From the NCBI RefSeq assembly GCF_000185145.2, contig NZ_GL833119.1:62001-126000 (forward strand): 64,000 nt of DNA, written 5' to 3'. Origin of the DNA: Hoylesella oralis ATCC 33269 (GTDB lineage: Bacteria > Bacteroidota > Bacteroidia > Bacteroidales > Bacteroidaceae). The notes under the pieces are model-generated. The model was not told the DNA's origin and ran no database searches. It worked only from the letters and a program-made list of their open reading frames with translations. Both the position numbers and the translations under genes were made by a program. Below are positions 10,501-18,146 of the stretch, piece by piece. The first letter of the stretch is position 1, and the number at the start of each line of letters is the position of its first letter.

Positions 10501-10628
10501 AACTTATCGGCGAGAATTTATTGATATGGGATGATATCAAGATATTTGATCCGGAACAGGCAGGCAAAAGAGGAAACGTATACCCCATTCCTTCTACATA
10601 TACATTGCAATTGTATATCCATTTCTAA
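7542..10628 (+). CDS. SusC-like TonB-dependent outer membrane receptor
   Basis: Outer-membrane transporter of 1028 residues. The signal peptide ends near VRAQ (residue 22). Residues about 30-110 form a carboxypeptidase-regulatory-like beta sandwich (SGTVTDGEEPLTGVLISI). A TonB plug follows with DEVVVTGLGTQRK and the SusC hallmark VLIDGLEGNINDIDPADIES plus SVLKDASATAVYGVRGANGV; a long barrel ends in an aromatic residue (LQLYIHF). It imports oligosaccharides captured by its SusD partner, powered by TonB-ExbBD. The start at 7542 is chosen because the signal peptide begins there; an upstream in-frame ATG at 7497 overlaps the previous gene. SusD begins 9 bp downstream. Confidence 0.95.
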   Translation: MRHSILLILSFLMLTSGHVRAQEAQKKTEYTVSGTVTDGEEPLTGVLISILDKPGGGAVTDIDGKFEIKAEQGDKLIFSYVGFQKQQYVVMGNKSDLAIKLVSDNKIDEVVVTGLGTQRKISTLSAVTTIDTKDLQRPTTSVSNLLGGRVAGVITSLASGEPGKNISDFWIRGIGTFGANASALVLIDGLEGNINDIDPADIESFSVLKDASATAVYGVRGANGVVLINTKHGVADKIQITGRASVTLNRLRRMPDYVGSYDYANLVNEALEVRGETPLYNNVSLDIIKNHLDTDIYPDVNWQDEVVKKTSWNKNFYVSARGGANVAQYFISLGANLEDAAYKVDKSSPYASNVGYNRYTYRTNLDLKLTPTTKLYFGTDGTLTVNNNPGISNTDYIWAAQSYLTPLRLPTVYSNGQYPAVGANAGTSPYVAINRMGRRSSQQFDGKVTLAIDQNLDFITKGLSVRAQGAYDISSYYSESRLIQPALYQAVGRDTKGDLVTILRVASQNASFSKYTNQYRKYHFESTLNYERVFGQDHRVSGLLYYYMSDSKNAQDATSNMSSIPYRYQGISSRLTYGYQDTYMVDVNFGYTGSENFQPGHRFGFFPSLAVGWIPTNYKFVKKALPFLDFLKLRASYGTVGNDQITNKRFPYLTVVQRLNNIPFGSAQVETIQESYIGADNLVWEKAKKFDLGIEGRLFKEQLEFVVDFFHDTRDNIFQQRYQIPMYVGLVSNPFSNVGKMTSFGADGNISYKHRINNNMDFTLRGNFTYAKNDVKHWEENAPRYPYQEVSGYPYGVQRGLKAIGLFKDKRDIETSPVQTFGSYEPGDIKYRDVNGDGLINSDDMVPLDYSSTPLLMYGFGGEFRYKNFTVGILFKGRGKTTVDLNGYGYIPFYGQEYGNVLTQVADPANRWIPMDYALAHGIDPSLAENPNAKYPKLTYGRSANNTQTSDFWHANAWYLRLQEVTLNYTLRTNFLRKIGVSGIDFQLIGENLLIWDDIKIFDPEQAGKRGNVYPIPSTYTLQLYIHF

Positions 10629-10637
10629 TACACAGTA

Positions 10638-12647
10638 ATGAAATTGAATAAAATGAAAAAGATAAATATAGCATTCATATCGCTGCTGATAGGTGCCTCA
10701 ACATTCTCTTCTTGTGACTTCCTGAATGTGTCGGAAGATTATTTCTCAGATGAGATGAGCAGTGACTCTTTATTCGCTAACAAAAGGAATGCCGAGGCAT
10801 ATATGTGGGATATTTCCCGAATGTTTCCTGATGAGGGAGCACTTATTGAGACCTCTCCTTCCACAGTGGGATACACTGCAACCGATGAAGCTTTCTCTTC
10901 TGCAAGAGAAGCAGGTATCTCCTTTGTCTTAGGAGAGATTACACCAACAAATCTTGGTACATTCGAGAGTCGATATGCCAATAATTACCGAGCTATCAGA
11001 AAGTGTAATACTATTCTGAAAAACCTTGATAACGTTCCCGGACTTAGTGCTACTGACCGTGCGCAGATGTTAGGTTACATACATTTTATGCGTGGATATG
11101 CCTACTACAGGCTATTGGTAGACTGGGGACCTGCTATCTTGCTTGGCGACGATGTTCTTGATAACAATCAGGATTTGAGTTATTACAATCGCTCTCGGGG
11201 AACTTATGATGAAACGGTAGATTATATCTGTAGCGAGCTTGAAGAGGCAGGAAAGTACTTACCTTTGCAGCAGTCGTTGGTAAATTTCGGCCGTCCGACA
11301 AAAGGAGCAGCTTATGGTTTGATTGCTCGTTTGCGTATCTATCAGGCGAGTCCGGCATTCAATGGCGGAGCAGAAGCAAAACGTTGCTTCGGCAATTGGA
11401 AGCGCAAGGCCGACGGGACATACTATGTAAATCAGACATACGACGAGAAACGCTGGGCTATAGCTGCCGCTGCCTGCAAAAGAGTTATGGACATGAAGAA
11501 CGCAGGTAACCCTATGTACAAGTTACATACAGTGGAAAGTTCTTCTGAAACGCCTGCATTACCGTCTAATGTTACGTCTGATCCCGATTATTATAAGGCA
11601 TGGCCCGACGGTGCAGCAGGCATTGATCCCTACCATTCTTATGCAGACATGTTCAATGGCGAGTCCGTTATCTCGAGCAATACGGAATGGGTATGGGCGC
11701 GTTATAGTAATGATTTGACCGCTCAAACCCGTATGTCATTCCCGCTACACCTTGGAGGATGGAACCACAACAGCCCTACTCAAAAGGTTGTGGATGCCTA
11801 TCGCATGTTCGACGGGCGTAATATAGATGAGTCATCGGATGCGTATCCCTATTCCGAGAACGGCTTTACTACGCAACAGAAAACCTTCTCAGGTTATCGT
11901 TTGAATAGTGGTGTGTTTAATATGTATAACAACCGTGAGATGCGTTTCTATGCCTCTATCGGTTTCTGTGAATGCTTTTGGCCGATGACATCTACAACAA
12001 CAGCGGGCGATTATAACCAAACAATCACTTACTATTACGATTCTCCAGACGGAAAACAGAACTCCAATATCGATTATCCGATTACAGGTTATGTGATTAA
12101 GAAGTTCATACATCCTACAGATGCGTGGGCCGGAACCAATGCCAACCGTATGTCCAAGGCCTTTCCGATTATACGCTATGCAGATATCCTGCTAATGTAT
12201 GCAGAAGCACTTAATAATCTTACGGCAAGTTATACCGTAGAAGTCGGGGGCGAGACTTATACTGTATCTCGCGATATTGCAGAAATGCGTTCGGCTTTCA
12301 ATCAGGTCCGTCACCGTGCAGGCTTACCCGGACCGTCGCAGGAAGAACTTTCCGATCGGGATAAGATGCAGGGATTGCTTGAGCAGGAACGCATGGTGGA
12401 ACTCCTATTTGAGAACGAACGCTTCTATGATGTGCGCAGATGGGGTATCTATGAGCGTGAAGAGTCTAAGACCATCATGGGTATGAATATGGACGGAGAT
12501 AAGGAATCGTTCTATCGCAGAACCGTTCCGAACACTCCGCGCATAGGAAAAAGAGTAGTTAACCGCAAGTTGATGTTCATGCCACTGCCCGATAGTGAGG
12601 TAAGAAAAGTCCCCTTGTTGGACCAAAACCCCGGATGGGATAACTAA
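10638..12647 (+). CDS. SusD/RagB-family surface lipoprotein
   Basis: Lipoprotein of 669 residues, somewhat longer than typical SusD, with a lipobox ending at Cys26 (TFSSC). The N-terminal part has tetratricopeptide-like helices (ANNYRAIRKCNTILKNLDN, then MLGYIHFMRGYAYYRLL). The C-terminal RagB/SusD region has FPIIRYADILLMYAEALN and ELLFENERFYDVRRWG. The family binds glycan at the cell surface as the lid of the SusC channel. The start could instead be the ATG at 10653. It lies 9 bp after susC and 22 bp before the next lipoprotein gene, so it is part of one operon. Ligand unknown. Confidence 0.94.
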   Translation: MKLNKMKKINIAFISLLIGASTFSSCDFLNVSEDYFSDEMSSDSLFANKRNAEAYMWDISRMFPDEGALIETSPSTVGYTATDEAFSSAREAGISFVLGEITPTNLGTFESRYANNYRAIRKCNTILKNLDNVPGLSATDRAQMLGYIHFMRGYAYYRLLVDWGPAILLGDDVLDNNQDLSYYNRSRGTYDETVDYICSELEEAGKYLPLQQSLVNFGRPTKGAAYGLIARLRIYQASPAFNGGAEAKRCFGNWKRKADGTYYVNQTYDEKRWAIAAAACKRVMDMKNAGNPMYKLHTVESSSETPALPSNVTSDPDYYKAWPDGAAGIDPYHSYADMFNGESVISSNTEWVWARYSNDLTAQTRMSFPLHLGGWNHNSPTQKVVDAYRMFDGRNIDESSDAYPYSENGFTTQQKTFSGYRLNSGVFNMYNNREMRFYASIGFCECFWPMTSTTTAGDYNQTITYYYDSPDGKQNSNIDYPITGYVIKKFIHPTDAWAGTNANRMSKAFPIIRYADILLMYAEALNNLTASYTVEVGGETYTVSRDIAEMRSAFNQVRHRAGLPGPSQEELSDRDKMQGLLEQERMVELLFENERFYDVRRWGIYEREESKTIMGMNMDGDKESFYRRTVPNTPRIGKRVVNRKLMFMPLPDSEVRKVPLLDQNPGWDN

Positions 12648-12669
12648 ATAACCATAAAAATAGGAATAT

Positions 12670-13587
12670 ATGAAAGCAAAATATATTATGATATTTGCCG
12701 GACTTCTGTTATTAAGCGGATGCAATGACAACGAAGTCTTTGAGAAAGAACAGTATAAACATGTATTCTCTTTCATCTGCAATACCGACCATGTATCCCA
12801 AAAGATGTTCAATCTCTCGGATACACTTCGTACGGGTTATATCTCATTATCAATGGGTGGTTCTAATCCAACAGATGAAGATGTTACGGTAAAGATCGTT
12901 AAGGCGCCCGATATATTGAGCCAATACAATCTTAGTCAGTACGAGTATTCTGTAGACAAATATGCAAAGATGCTGCCTGCAGCAAACTACGAGCTCTCCA
13001 CACTCACATGTGTAATCAAAGCAGGTGAGGTAAATGGAGTAATTCCTTTCACCGTGCATCCGGAAGGACTGTCGCCTGACAGCGTATATTATCTGCCATT
13101 GAAGATAGACAGCTATGATAACTACGAAGTTAATGCTTCGAGAAATTACCTGTTATACCAAGTGCAGATAAAAAACACATGGGCGACAGGCACAACCAAT
13201 GGAACCTCATATACAATGTCAGGTTTACGTTATGAGAACGGCAGCACTACGCCTATCTCCGTTCCCGGTACCAAGGCGTTGTATCCGATAACGGCAAAAA
13301 CTGTAAGAACCATGGCCGGCAACGAGGCTTTCGACAGCAAAGTATCTAATCTTGATTTGTTTGCTATCTGTCTCGATATAGCCGATGACGGCAAGGTAAC
13401 CATTCGTCCGTATAAGGATATTATGATAGAACAGCTCGACGGAGATACCGATTATCCTAACAAGTACTTCCTTGAAAAGACCGATTATTATACGTATCAC
13501 AACTTTCTTTTGCACTATAAGTACAAATCCGGCAATAATTGGTATGAAATAAAAGAGGAATTACGTGCGCAAGTGATAGCAGATTAA
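12670..13587 (+). CDS. DUF1735-domain (BT_3987-like) lipoprotein
   Basis: Lipoprotein of 305 residues with lipobox LLLSGC (Cys18). Residues about 60-165 resemble the DUF1735 Ig-like domain found in BT_3987-type proteins (ANYELSTLTCVIKAGEVNG, then GLSPDSVYYLPLKI). The C-terminal half, starting near TSYTMSGLRY, resembles the domain that often follows it (DUF4361-like). Such proteins are encoded after SusC/SusD in glycan loci, including loci for host-type glycans with GH18 enzymes, and are presumed surface glycan-binding proteins. The assignment is from sequence pattern and position; no catalytic domain is attached here. Confidence 0.75.
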   Translation: MKAKYIMIFAGLLLLSGCNDNEVFEKEQYKHVFSFICNTDHVSQKMFNLSDTLRTGYISLSMGGSNPTDEDVTVKIVKAPDILSQYNLSQYEYSVDKYAKMLPAANYELSTLTCVIKAGEVNGVIPFTVHPEGLSPDSVYYLPLKIDSYDNYEVNASRNYLLYQVQIKNTWATGTTNGTSYTMSGLRYENGSTTPISVPGTKALYPITAKTVRTMAGNEAFDSKVSNLDLFAICLDIADDGKVTIRPYKDIMIEQLDGDTDYPNKYFLEKTDYYTYHNFLLHYKYKSGNNWYEIKEELRAQVIAD

Positions 13588-13599
13588 TTGTAAATTAAA

Positions 13600-14682
13600 A
13601 TGATCAAAACAATGAAATATATAGGTAAAATCATCGTATTTTCCATTTCCGCACTGGCAATTTTCTCTTCTTGCGACAGCTATGACAGAACGGAAGTAAC
13701 CAACGAAATATATGTCAATAAAAGTTCATTAACCCTATTTGTGGGACAGAAAGATACGCTTCTGCTGAGTCCTACGAGTGGCAGTACAGCCGAGTGGACA
13801 GTATCGGATACTGATGTAGCTTCTGTAGAGAACGGAGTTGTTACCGCTATCGGAGCAGGTAATACCAATATCACCGTGAAACGGGGCAATGCAACTTTCA
13901 CAATAGCCGTGAAAGTAACCGAAAAGTATGCTCTCACGGATATCACTCTTACGGCAAGCACGTTGTTTGGCGATTATGTTGTAGAGCTGTTGCCGGGCCA
14001 GTCAAAGAAGGTAGAAGCCTCTATGGTGCCCGGAAATGCCAATGATGTAGCCGTAACAGACTATGCATGGTGGTCGGACGACGAGTCGATAGCTCGCGTA
14101 TATGCCGATGGCACCGTGATTGGAGTTAAGGAAGGCACTGCCAAAATACATTATCGCAGAGGTACGATTGTTAAAGATGTAAGCGTTTATGTATCTTCTA
14201 CCAACCCGTTCCGCGGCCCTCATGTGCTTTCGAAAGATGCAGTTATCGAACTTCCTTTTATCGACTTCGATTTCGGTGGCAAGGATGTAGCTTGGCACGA
14301 TACGAGTGCCGGCGATGAAGGAGGCGGCAACTACCGCACGAGTTATGGCGATAACAACTCTAAAGATGTAGATGTGGAGGGTACCCGAAATATCGGATGG
14401 ACAGCTGACGGAGAATGGCTAGTTTATACGCTCGACGTAAAAGACGCCGGTATTTATACGATGGATGTAAAAGTATCGGGCAATGGAGGACAGATGCATT
14501 TCGAACTCGACGGCGCAGATGCAACGGGTACTCTCAGTATTCCTGCTACCGGCGGGTGGGGAGACTTCCAATATAAAGTGTCGTGCGATATAGAAATGAC
14601 CAAAGGACGCCATAAACTGAAGGTTTGTATGGACAAAGCGGCCTACAACCTGCAGTATATGAAGTTTACATTTGCTGAATAA
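13600..14682 (+). CDS. Lipoprotein with bacterial Ig-like domains and a C-terminal CBM6-like module
   Basis: Lipoprotein of 360 residues with Cys25 after a hydrophobic signal (IFSSC). Residues about 38-107 and 115-200 are two BIG2-like Ig domains (WTVSDTDVASVENGVVTAIG; WWSDDESIARVYADGTVIGV). Residues about 215-360 match a family 6 carbohydrate-binding module: VAWHDTSAGDEGGGNYRT, NIGWTADGEWLVYTLDV and GGWGDFQY are characteristic. CBM6 modules bind plant or algal beta-glycans or other polysaccharides; the ligand cannot be read from sequence. No hydrolase domain is fused, so this is probably a surface glycan-binding protein. It is the last gene of the operon, 12 bp after the DUF1735-like gene, and is followed by a strong terminator. 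The ATG at 13612 is an alternative start. Confidence 0.82.
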   Translation: MIKTMKYIGKIIVFSISALAIFSSCDSYDRTEVTNEIYVNKSSLTLFVGQKDTLLLSPTSGSTAEWTVSDTDVASVENGVVTAIGAGNTNITVKRGNATFTIAVKVTEKYALTDITLTASTLFGDYVVELLPGQSKKVEASMVPGNANDVAVTDYAWWSDDESIARVYADGTVIGVKEGTAKIHYRRGTIVKDVSVYVSSTNPFRGPHVLSKDAVIELPFIDFDFGGKDVAWHDTSAGDEGGGNYRTSYGDNNSKDVDVEGTRNIGWTADGEWLVYTLDVKDAGIYTMDVKVSGNGGQMHFELDGADATGTLSIPATGGWGDFQYKVSCDIEMTKGRHKLKVCMDKAAYNLQYMKFTFAE

Positions 14683-14696
14683 ACTTGTCTGGACAG

Positions 14697-14764
14697 AACG
14701 AAACGAGCATCCCGCCGATACATTGTATCATATATGGCGGGGCGTTGTTTCGTTTTGTTTTCTT
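14697..14764 (+). terminator. Intrinsic terminator of the SusCD operon
   Basis: Outer arms aacgaaac (14697-14704) and gtttcgtt (14747-14754) enclose inner arms cccgcc and ggcggg, and the stem is followed by a T-rich run. It begins 14 bp after the last stop codon. Confidence 0.85.
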
Positions 14765-14772
14765 ATGTCTGT

Positions 14773-14815
14773 ATACAAAAAGATACGTCACAACTCATCT
14801 TCGAGCTGTGACGTA
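14773..14815 (-). terminator. Minus-strand terminator of the candidate small transcript
   Basis: Arms of 13 nt (14784-14796 and 14803-14815) pair with one mismatch around a 6-nt loop. Reading leftward the stem is followed by TCTTTTTG, so it terminates minus-strand transcripts; there is no T run on the plus side. Confidence 0.65.
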
Positions 14816-14972
14816 AAATCTATGTTTAACTAAAAATTCTTTTTCAAAGTAAATGAAAACCTCACGGTCTCCATTGTTACCTGTTAAACAATCTGTTTAA
14901 AAAATTACCTTAAACTAATAACTAAAAACCTAAATCTATTACTACTAACCTAAACAATCTATTAACCTTTTG
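14774..14972 (-). ncRNA. Candidate small transcript with its own promoter and terminator
   Basis: A complete short minus-strand transcription unit is visible in otherwise gene-free DNA. A promoter with TTTG at -33 (15007-15010) and TACCTTTG at -7 (14979-14986), separated by exactly 20 bp, points left. About 200 nt on is a hairpin (14784-14815) followed by a minus-strand TCTTTTTG run. The transcript is very A/T rich and contains a 14-codon ORF at 14830-14874. Identity is unknown: it could be a small RNA, a micropeptide mRNA or both. It does not resemble tmRNA, RNase P, SRP or tRNA. Existence of the unit is inferred from the signals. Confidence 0.5.
14830..14874 (-). CDS. Putative 14-residue micropeptide ORF
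   Basis: ATG to TAG, reading METVRFSFTLKKNF. It lies about 98 nt after the predicted start site and is followed by a terminator about 15 nt after the stop. The sequence alternates hydrophobic and polar residues and ends in Phe, like the last strand of an outer-membrane barrel, so it might be a peptide or a chance frame. No strong Shine-Dalgarno is present, which is normal for this phylum. Confidence 0.3.
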   Translation of the reverse strand: METVRFSFTLKKNF

Positions 14973-14978
14973 ACGATG

Positions 14979-15010
14979 CAAAGGTATAACGTTTTTGCTG
15001 TGTCCGCAAA
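14979..15010 (-). promoter_or_regulatory. Promoter of the candidate small transcript
   Basis: Minus strand: TTTG (15010-15007), 20 bp, TACCTTTG (14986-14979). Both elements match the Bacteroidetes consensus exactly and have the same layout as the two tRNA-Val promoters in this window. Confidence 0.65.
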
Positions 15011-15014
15011 CAAA

Positions 15015-15407
15015 TCGTGCAAAAACATCCGTTTTCCGCCTCTTTTTTGACTTATATCAATATTTTTGTGTGCGTACACAACCGATATGCAGTATTTCTG
15101 GATCCGGTAGATGGAGATACCGTCCGACAATGATGCATAGCGGATATCCGCTATATATACTGTTTGTATTGCATAAATCTTATGTCTATTTCTTATAAAT
15201 GGAATATCTGCGCTTAATACAAGCGCTGTTTAAATTTGTAATCTTTATCCCCCGTATCTATCGCATGTGGCAAAGGTTTTTGGTGTGTCGGCCGCATGCT
15301 GTTTGCAGAGCAGTCGATTTACTGCAATTTCGGGTATGTATGCCATTCGAGTTCCGTTTATTCGTCATCCGTCTTGCTTTTGTCGGTTAAAAATAGGAGG
15401 TGTAAAT
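15015..15407. other. Intergenic DNA without a supported gene
   Basis: About 390 bp between the small-transcript promoter and the glycosyltransferase promoter. Two short plus-strand frames (to 15198 and 15199-15390) have no recognisable domain, composition or promoter and are judged non-coding. Confidence 0.5.
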
Positions 15408-15438
15408 TTTGACAGCTCACCGAATTGATGTAACTTTA
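15408..15438 (+). promoter_or_regulatory. Promoter of the glycosyltransferase pair
   Basis: TTTG at 15408-15411, 19 bp, then TAACTTTA at 15431-15438 (one mismatch to TAnnTTTG). The start codon at 15457 would follow a leader of about 10 nt. Confidence 0.6.
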
Positions 15439-15456
15439 CCCCGATAAATATAATTT

Positions 15457-16737
15457 ATGCGGATACTGATTGTAAATACGAGCGAAAGGACAGGCGGGGC
15501 CGCTGTTGCCTCGGGCAGACTCATGAATGCACTCAATAATAACGGCGTAAAAGCCAAAATGCTGGTGAGAGACAAGGAATCTGATCATATTACAGTGGTG
15601 GGGTTGCGCCATTCGTTGCTGCAAGAATGGCATTTTCTGTGGGAAAGATGGTGTATTTTCTGCCACTTGCATTTCTCACGTAAGCATCTTTTCGAAGTCG
15701 ATATTGCCAATACGGGCACCAATATTACCACTTTGCCCGAGTTCAAGGAGGCGGATGTAATTCATTTGGAATGGATTAATCAGGGCATGCTTTCGCTGAA
15801 CGATATCCATAAGATTATTGCCAAAGGCAAGGCTGTGGTATGGACAATGCACGATCTATGGCCGGCCACGGCAATTTGTCATTATGCCCGTATGTGTTCT
15901 TCGTTCAAAACAGAGTGCCATCGTTGCCGTTTATTGCCCGGAGGAGGTTCTAATAACGACCTTTCAAAACGGGTGTGGAGGCGCAAGGCAGCCGTCTACC
16001 GCAACAGTAACATACATTTTGTGGCCTGCAGCCGGTGGTTGGAGCAGCAAGCCAAGCAGAGCAGATTGCTCCAAGGAATGCATGTAACGAGCATTCCCAA
16101 TCCTATCGATACGAATATTTATCATCCTTTAGACAAACAGGAGGCGCGTTTGTCGGCAAGACTTCCGGTCGATGGCAGGCGTATTATCCTCTTTGTGTCG
16201 CAACGGGTAACAGATGAACGCAAAGGAATGGCCTATTTTATCGAGGCGATAGAGCGGCTCGTTGTGGTTTATCCTGCCATAAAAGAGCGGTTGATTGTGG
16301 CTGTTCTGGGCGGACATGCCGAAGATATTGCCGGTAAACTGGCATTGCCCGTCTATCCGTTGGGCTATGTGAATGACGAAAAGAAGATTGTCAGCGTGTA
16401 TAACTCTGCCGATGTGTTCGTATTGCCGTCGCTTGAAGACAATCTTCCCAATACGATTATGGAGGCCATGGCGTGCGGTGTGCCGTGTGTGGGGTTCGAT
16501 GTAGGTGGCATACCCGAGATGATCGACCATGAAACCAATGGCTATGTGGCCCGTTCCAAAGACTCGGAAGACCTGATGAAGGGCATTCATTGGGTACTCG
16601 GCGATAAGACGGATTACGCTTTGTTGTGCCGAAAAGCTGTACAAAAAGTAAACTCTGCCTATTCGCAACACAGCGTTGCGCTGAAATATATAGAGGTATA
16701 TAATCAGGCTATGGCGTTTAAACGTTATCATATATGA
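15457..16737 (+). CDS. Glycosyltransferase family 4 (GT-B fold)
   Basis: Cytoplasmic glycosyltransferase of 426 residues. The N-terminal domain begins MRILIVNTSERTGGAA with the Gly-rich loop of GT4 enzymes. The C-terminal domain has the nucleotide-sugar motif at about residues 321-345: VLPSLEDNLPNTIMEAMACG, which contains the E-x7-E pair, then PCVGFDVGGIPEMI. A Cys cluster in the first half (CHYARMCSSFKTECHRCRL) is typical of a WcaC-like subgroup. Likely role is sugar addition to a surface polysaccharide or glycolipid; donor and acceptor are unknown. It overlaps the next gene by an ATGA, so the two are translationally coupled. No polymerase, flippase or other polysaccharide gene is near. Confidence 0.9.
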   Translation: MRILIVNTSERTGGAAVASGRLMNALNNNGVKAKMLVRDKESDHITVVGLRHSLLQEWHFLWERWCIFCHLHFSRKHLFEVDIANTGTNITTLPEFKEADVIHLEWINQGMLSLNDIHKIIAKGKAVVWTMHDLWPATAICHYARMCSSFKTECHRCRLLPGGGSNNDLSKRVWRRKAAVYRNSNIHFVACSRWLEQQAKQSRLLQGMHVTSIPNPIDTNIYHPLDKQEARLSARLPVDGRRIILFVSQRVTDERKGMAYFIEAIERLVVVYPAIKERLIVAVLGGHAEDIAGKLALPVYPLGYVNDEKKIVSVYNSADVFVLPSLEDNLPNTIMEAMACGVPCVGFDVGGIPEMIDHETNGYVARSKDSEDLMKGIHWVLGDKTDYALLCRKAVQKVNSAYSQHSVALKYIEVYNQAMAFKRYHI

Positions 16738-17513
16738 TCAGTTTTTCGGTTGTAACCTGTACGTATAATGCTGCCGGAATGGTAGAGCGCACGCTTACAA
16801 GTGTGTTCGAGCAAACGTATCCCCATGTAGAGCATCTTATTATTGATGGGGTTTCCAAAGATGAAACGATGGTTAAGGTGACGGAATATAAGGAAAAATC
16901 GGATGCGGATGGTGCACTTCACAGTGTTATTGTGATATCGGAACCCGACAAGGGGCTGTATGATGCGATGAATAAGGGCATAGACAGGGCTACGGGCGGC
17001 TATATCGTATTTCTTAATGCCGGCGATGTATTCCCTTCGTGCAGTACGCTCGAAATGATTGCGGGCTGCGTGGGCGATGCCGAGGCATTGCCCGGAGTGC
17101 TCTACGGCGATACGGATATCGTGGACGAGTCGGGGCGATTTCTACGTCATCGGCGCCTCCATCCGCCTGTCGGACAGCTCTCTTGGCGGTCGTTCAGACA
17201 AGGTATGTTGGTGTGTCACCAAGCGTTTTATGCGCGTACAGATCTTGCTAAAGCAATACATTACAACCTTTCTTACCGTTATTCTGCCGATGTCGATTGG
17301 TGTATTCGTATTATGAAAGAGGCCGAACAGAGGCATCTTGTTTTGAAAAACGTACAGATGGTGGCAGTTAACTACCTTGATGGAGGCATGACTGTGCAAA
17401 ATCATCGGGCTTCGTTGCAGGAACGTTTCCGCCTTATGTGCCGTCATTACGGTTGTTTTACGGCCGTAATAATGCATGTATGGTTCATTGTCAGAGGGAT
17501 TGTTCGCAGGTGA
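16734..17513 (+). CDS. Glycosyltransferase family 2 (GT-A fold)
   Basis: Enzyme of 259 residues. It opens with SVVTCTYNAAGMVERTLTSV, then EHLIIDGVSKDET and SEPDKGLYDAMNKGI, the standard GT2 nucleotide-sugar domain, with the metal-binding motif as NAGD at residues 95-98. The pattern is close to WcaE-like enzymes. The C-terminus has a hydrophobic stretch followed by Arg residues (FTAVIMHVWFIVRGIVRR), which may sit on the membrane. It starts within the stop codon of the GT4 gene. Acceptor unknown. Confidence 0.9.
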   Translation: MISFSVVTCTYNAAGMVERTLTSVFEQTYPHVEHLIIDGVSKDETMVKVTEYKEKSDADGALHSVIVISEPDKGLYDAMNKGIDRATGGYIVFLNAGDVFPSCSTLEMIAGCVGDAEALPGVLYGDTDIVDESGRFLRHRRLHPPVGQLSWRSFRQGMLVCHQAFYARTDLAKAIHYNLSYRYSADVDWCIRIMKEAEQRHLVLKNVQMVAVNYLDGGMTVQNHRASLQERFRLMCRHYGCFTAVIMHVWFIVRGIVRR

Positions 17514-17828
17514 TTTCTTTCTACATGAGCAAAATAAAAACGCCTACAAGAGTTATTCATGCCAGACAGAAGGATAATCTAACCGTATCATAAGAGCTTA
17601 GCTCGCCTGTTTACTTATACATACATCGTAAAAGCAATATCATTTGAGAGGTTTTATACAAGCTAAACGTCTATAATACAACAATTTAACAATCATCATG
17701 AATCAGTCATCACTCGTCCCTACTCCCCTCCTCCGTAGGGAGAGGAAAAGATTCACACTTATTATTCATCTTTCATCTTTCATCCTTGCCCTATCCTTGT
17801 AACAGAGCAAAAGAATGCCTCCGCACAT
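17514..17828. other. Intergenic DNA with a REP-like imperfect palindrome
   Basis: No gene seen in this 315-bp stretch. It holds a G/C-rich imperfect inverted repeat near 17719-17751 (tccctactcccctcc / gtagggagaggaaa) that resembles elements near 46190 and 48850, and a short tcatcttt tandem near 17766-17782. Confidence 0.4.
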
Positions 17829-17867
17829 CAAAAAAGGTTTCATATCTCTCATGAGATATGAAACCTT
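17829..17867 (-). terminator. Terminator of tRNA-Val copy 1
   Basis: Perfect 15-bp stem (17834-17848 and 17853-17867) with loop tcat, followed on the minus strand by TTTTTT. It lies 4 bp after the tRNA 3' end. Confidence 0.85.
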
Positions 17868-17871
17868 GCGG

Positions 17872-17946
17872 TGGGCGTTGACGGATTCGAACCGCCGACC
17901 CTCTGCTTGTAAGGCAGATGCTCTAAACCAGCTGAGCTAAACGCCC
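17872..17946 (-). tRNA. tRNA-Val (anticodon UAC), copy 1
   Basis: 75-nt cloverleaf: acceptor GGGCGTT paired with AACGCCC, D arm GCTC/GAGC, anticodon arm TCTGC-CTTACAA-GCAGA giving UAC, and T arm with GGTTCGAATCC. Discriminator A; CCA is not encoded. It is identical to the copy at 20013-20087. Confidence 0.97.
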
Positions 17947-17972
17947 ATATATCTATGCCTAAAAAGCGAGTG

Positions 17973-18004
17973 CAAAGGTATACCTTTTCAATGAGACGAC
18001 CAAA
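17973..18004 (-). promoter_or_regulatory. Promoter of tRNA-Val copy 1
   Basis: Minus strand: TTTG (18004-18001), 20 bp, TACCTTTG (17980-17973); consensus at both elements. Confidence 0.7.
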
Positions 18005-18146
18005 CATAGACACCGCTTTTTTCATTATTTTAAGAATTTGTTTTCTTACATAATTCACAGACATTTATTGTATTTTCGCTGCAGCGACCGAATTTACATG
18101 CTTTTCGTAGACATGCAAACAATACTGCCCATCATCTACATTCAGA

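Noticed and set aside
14774..14972. 6S RNA as identity of the small transcript
   Set aside because: No long imperfect hairpin with a central bubble can be drawn from the sequence.
14995..15390. Two short plus-strand frames before the glycosyltransferases
   Set aside because: No promoter, domain or coding-like composition; they lie partly over the minus-strand promoter.
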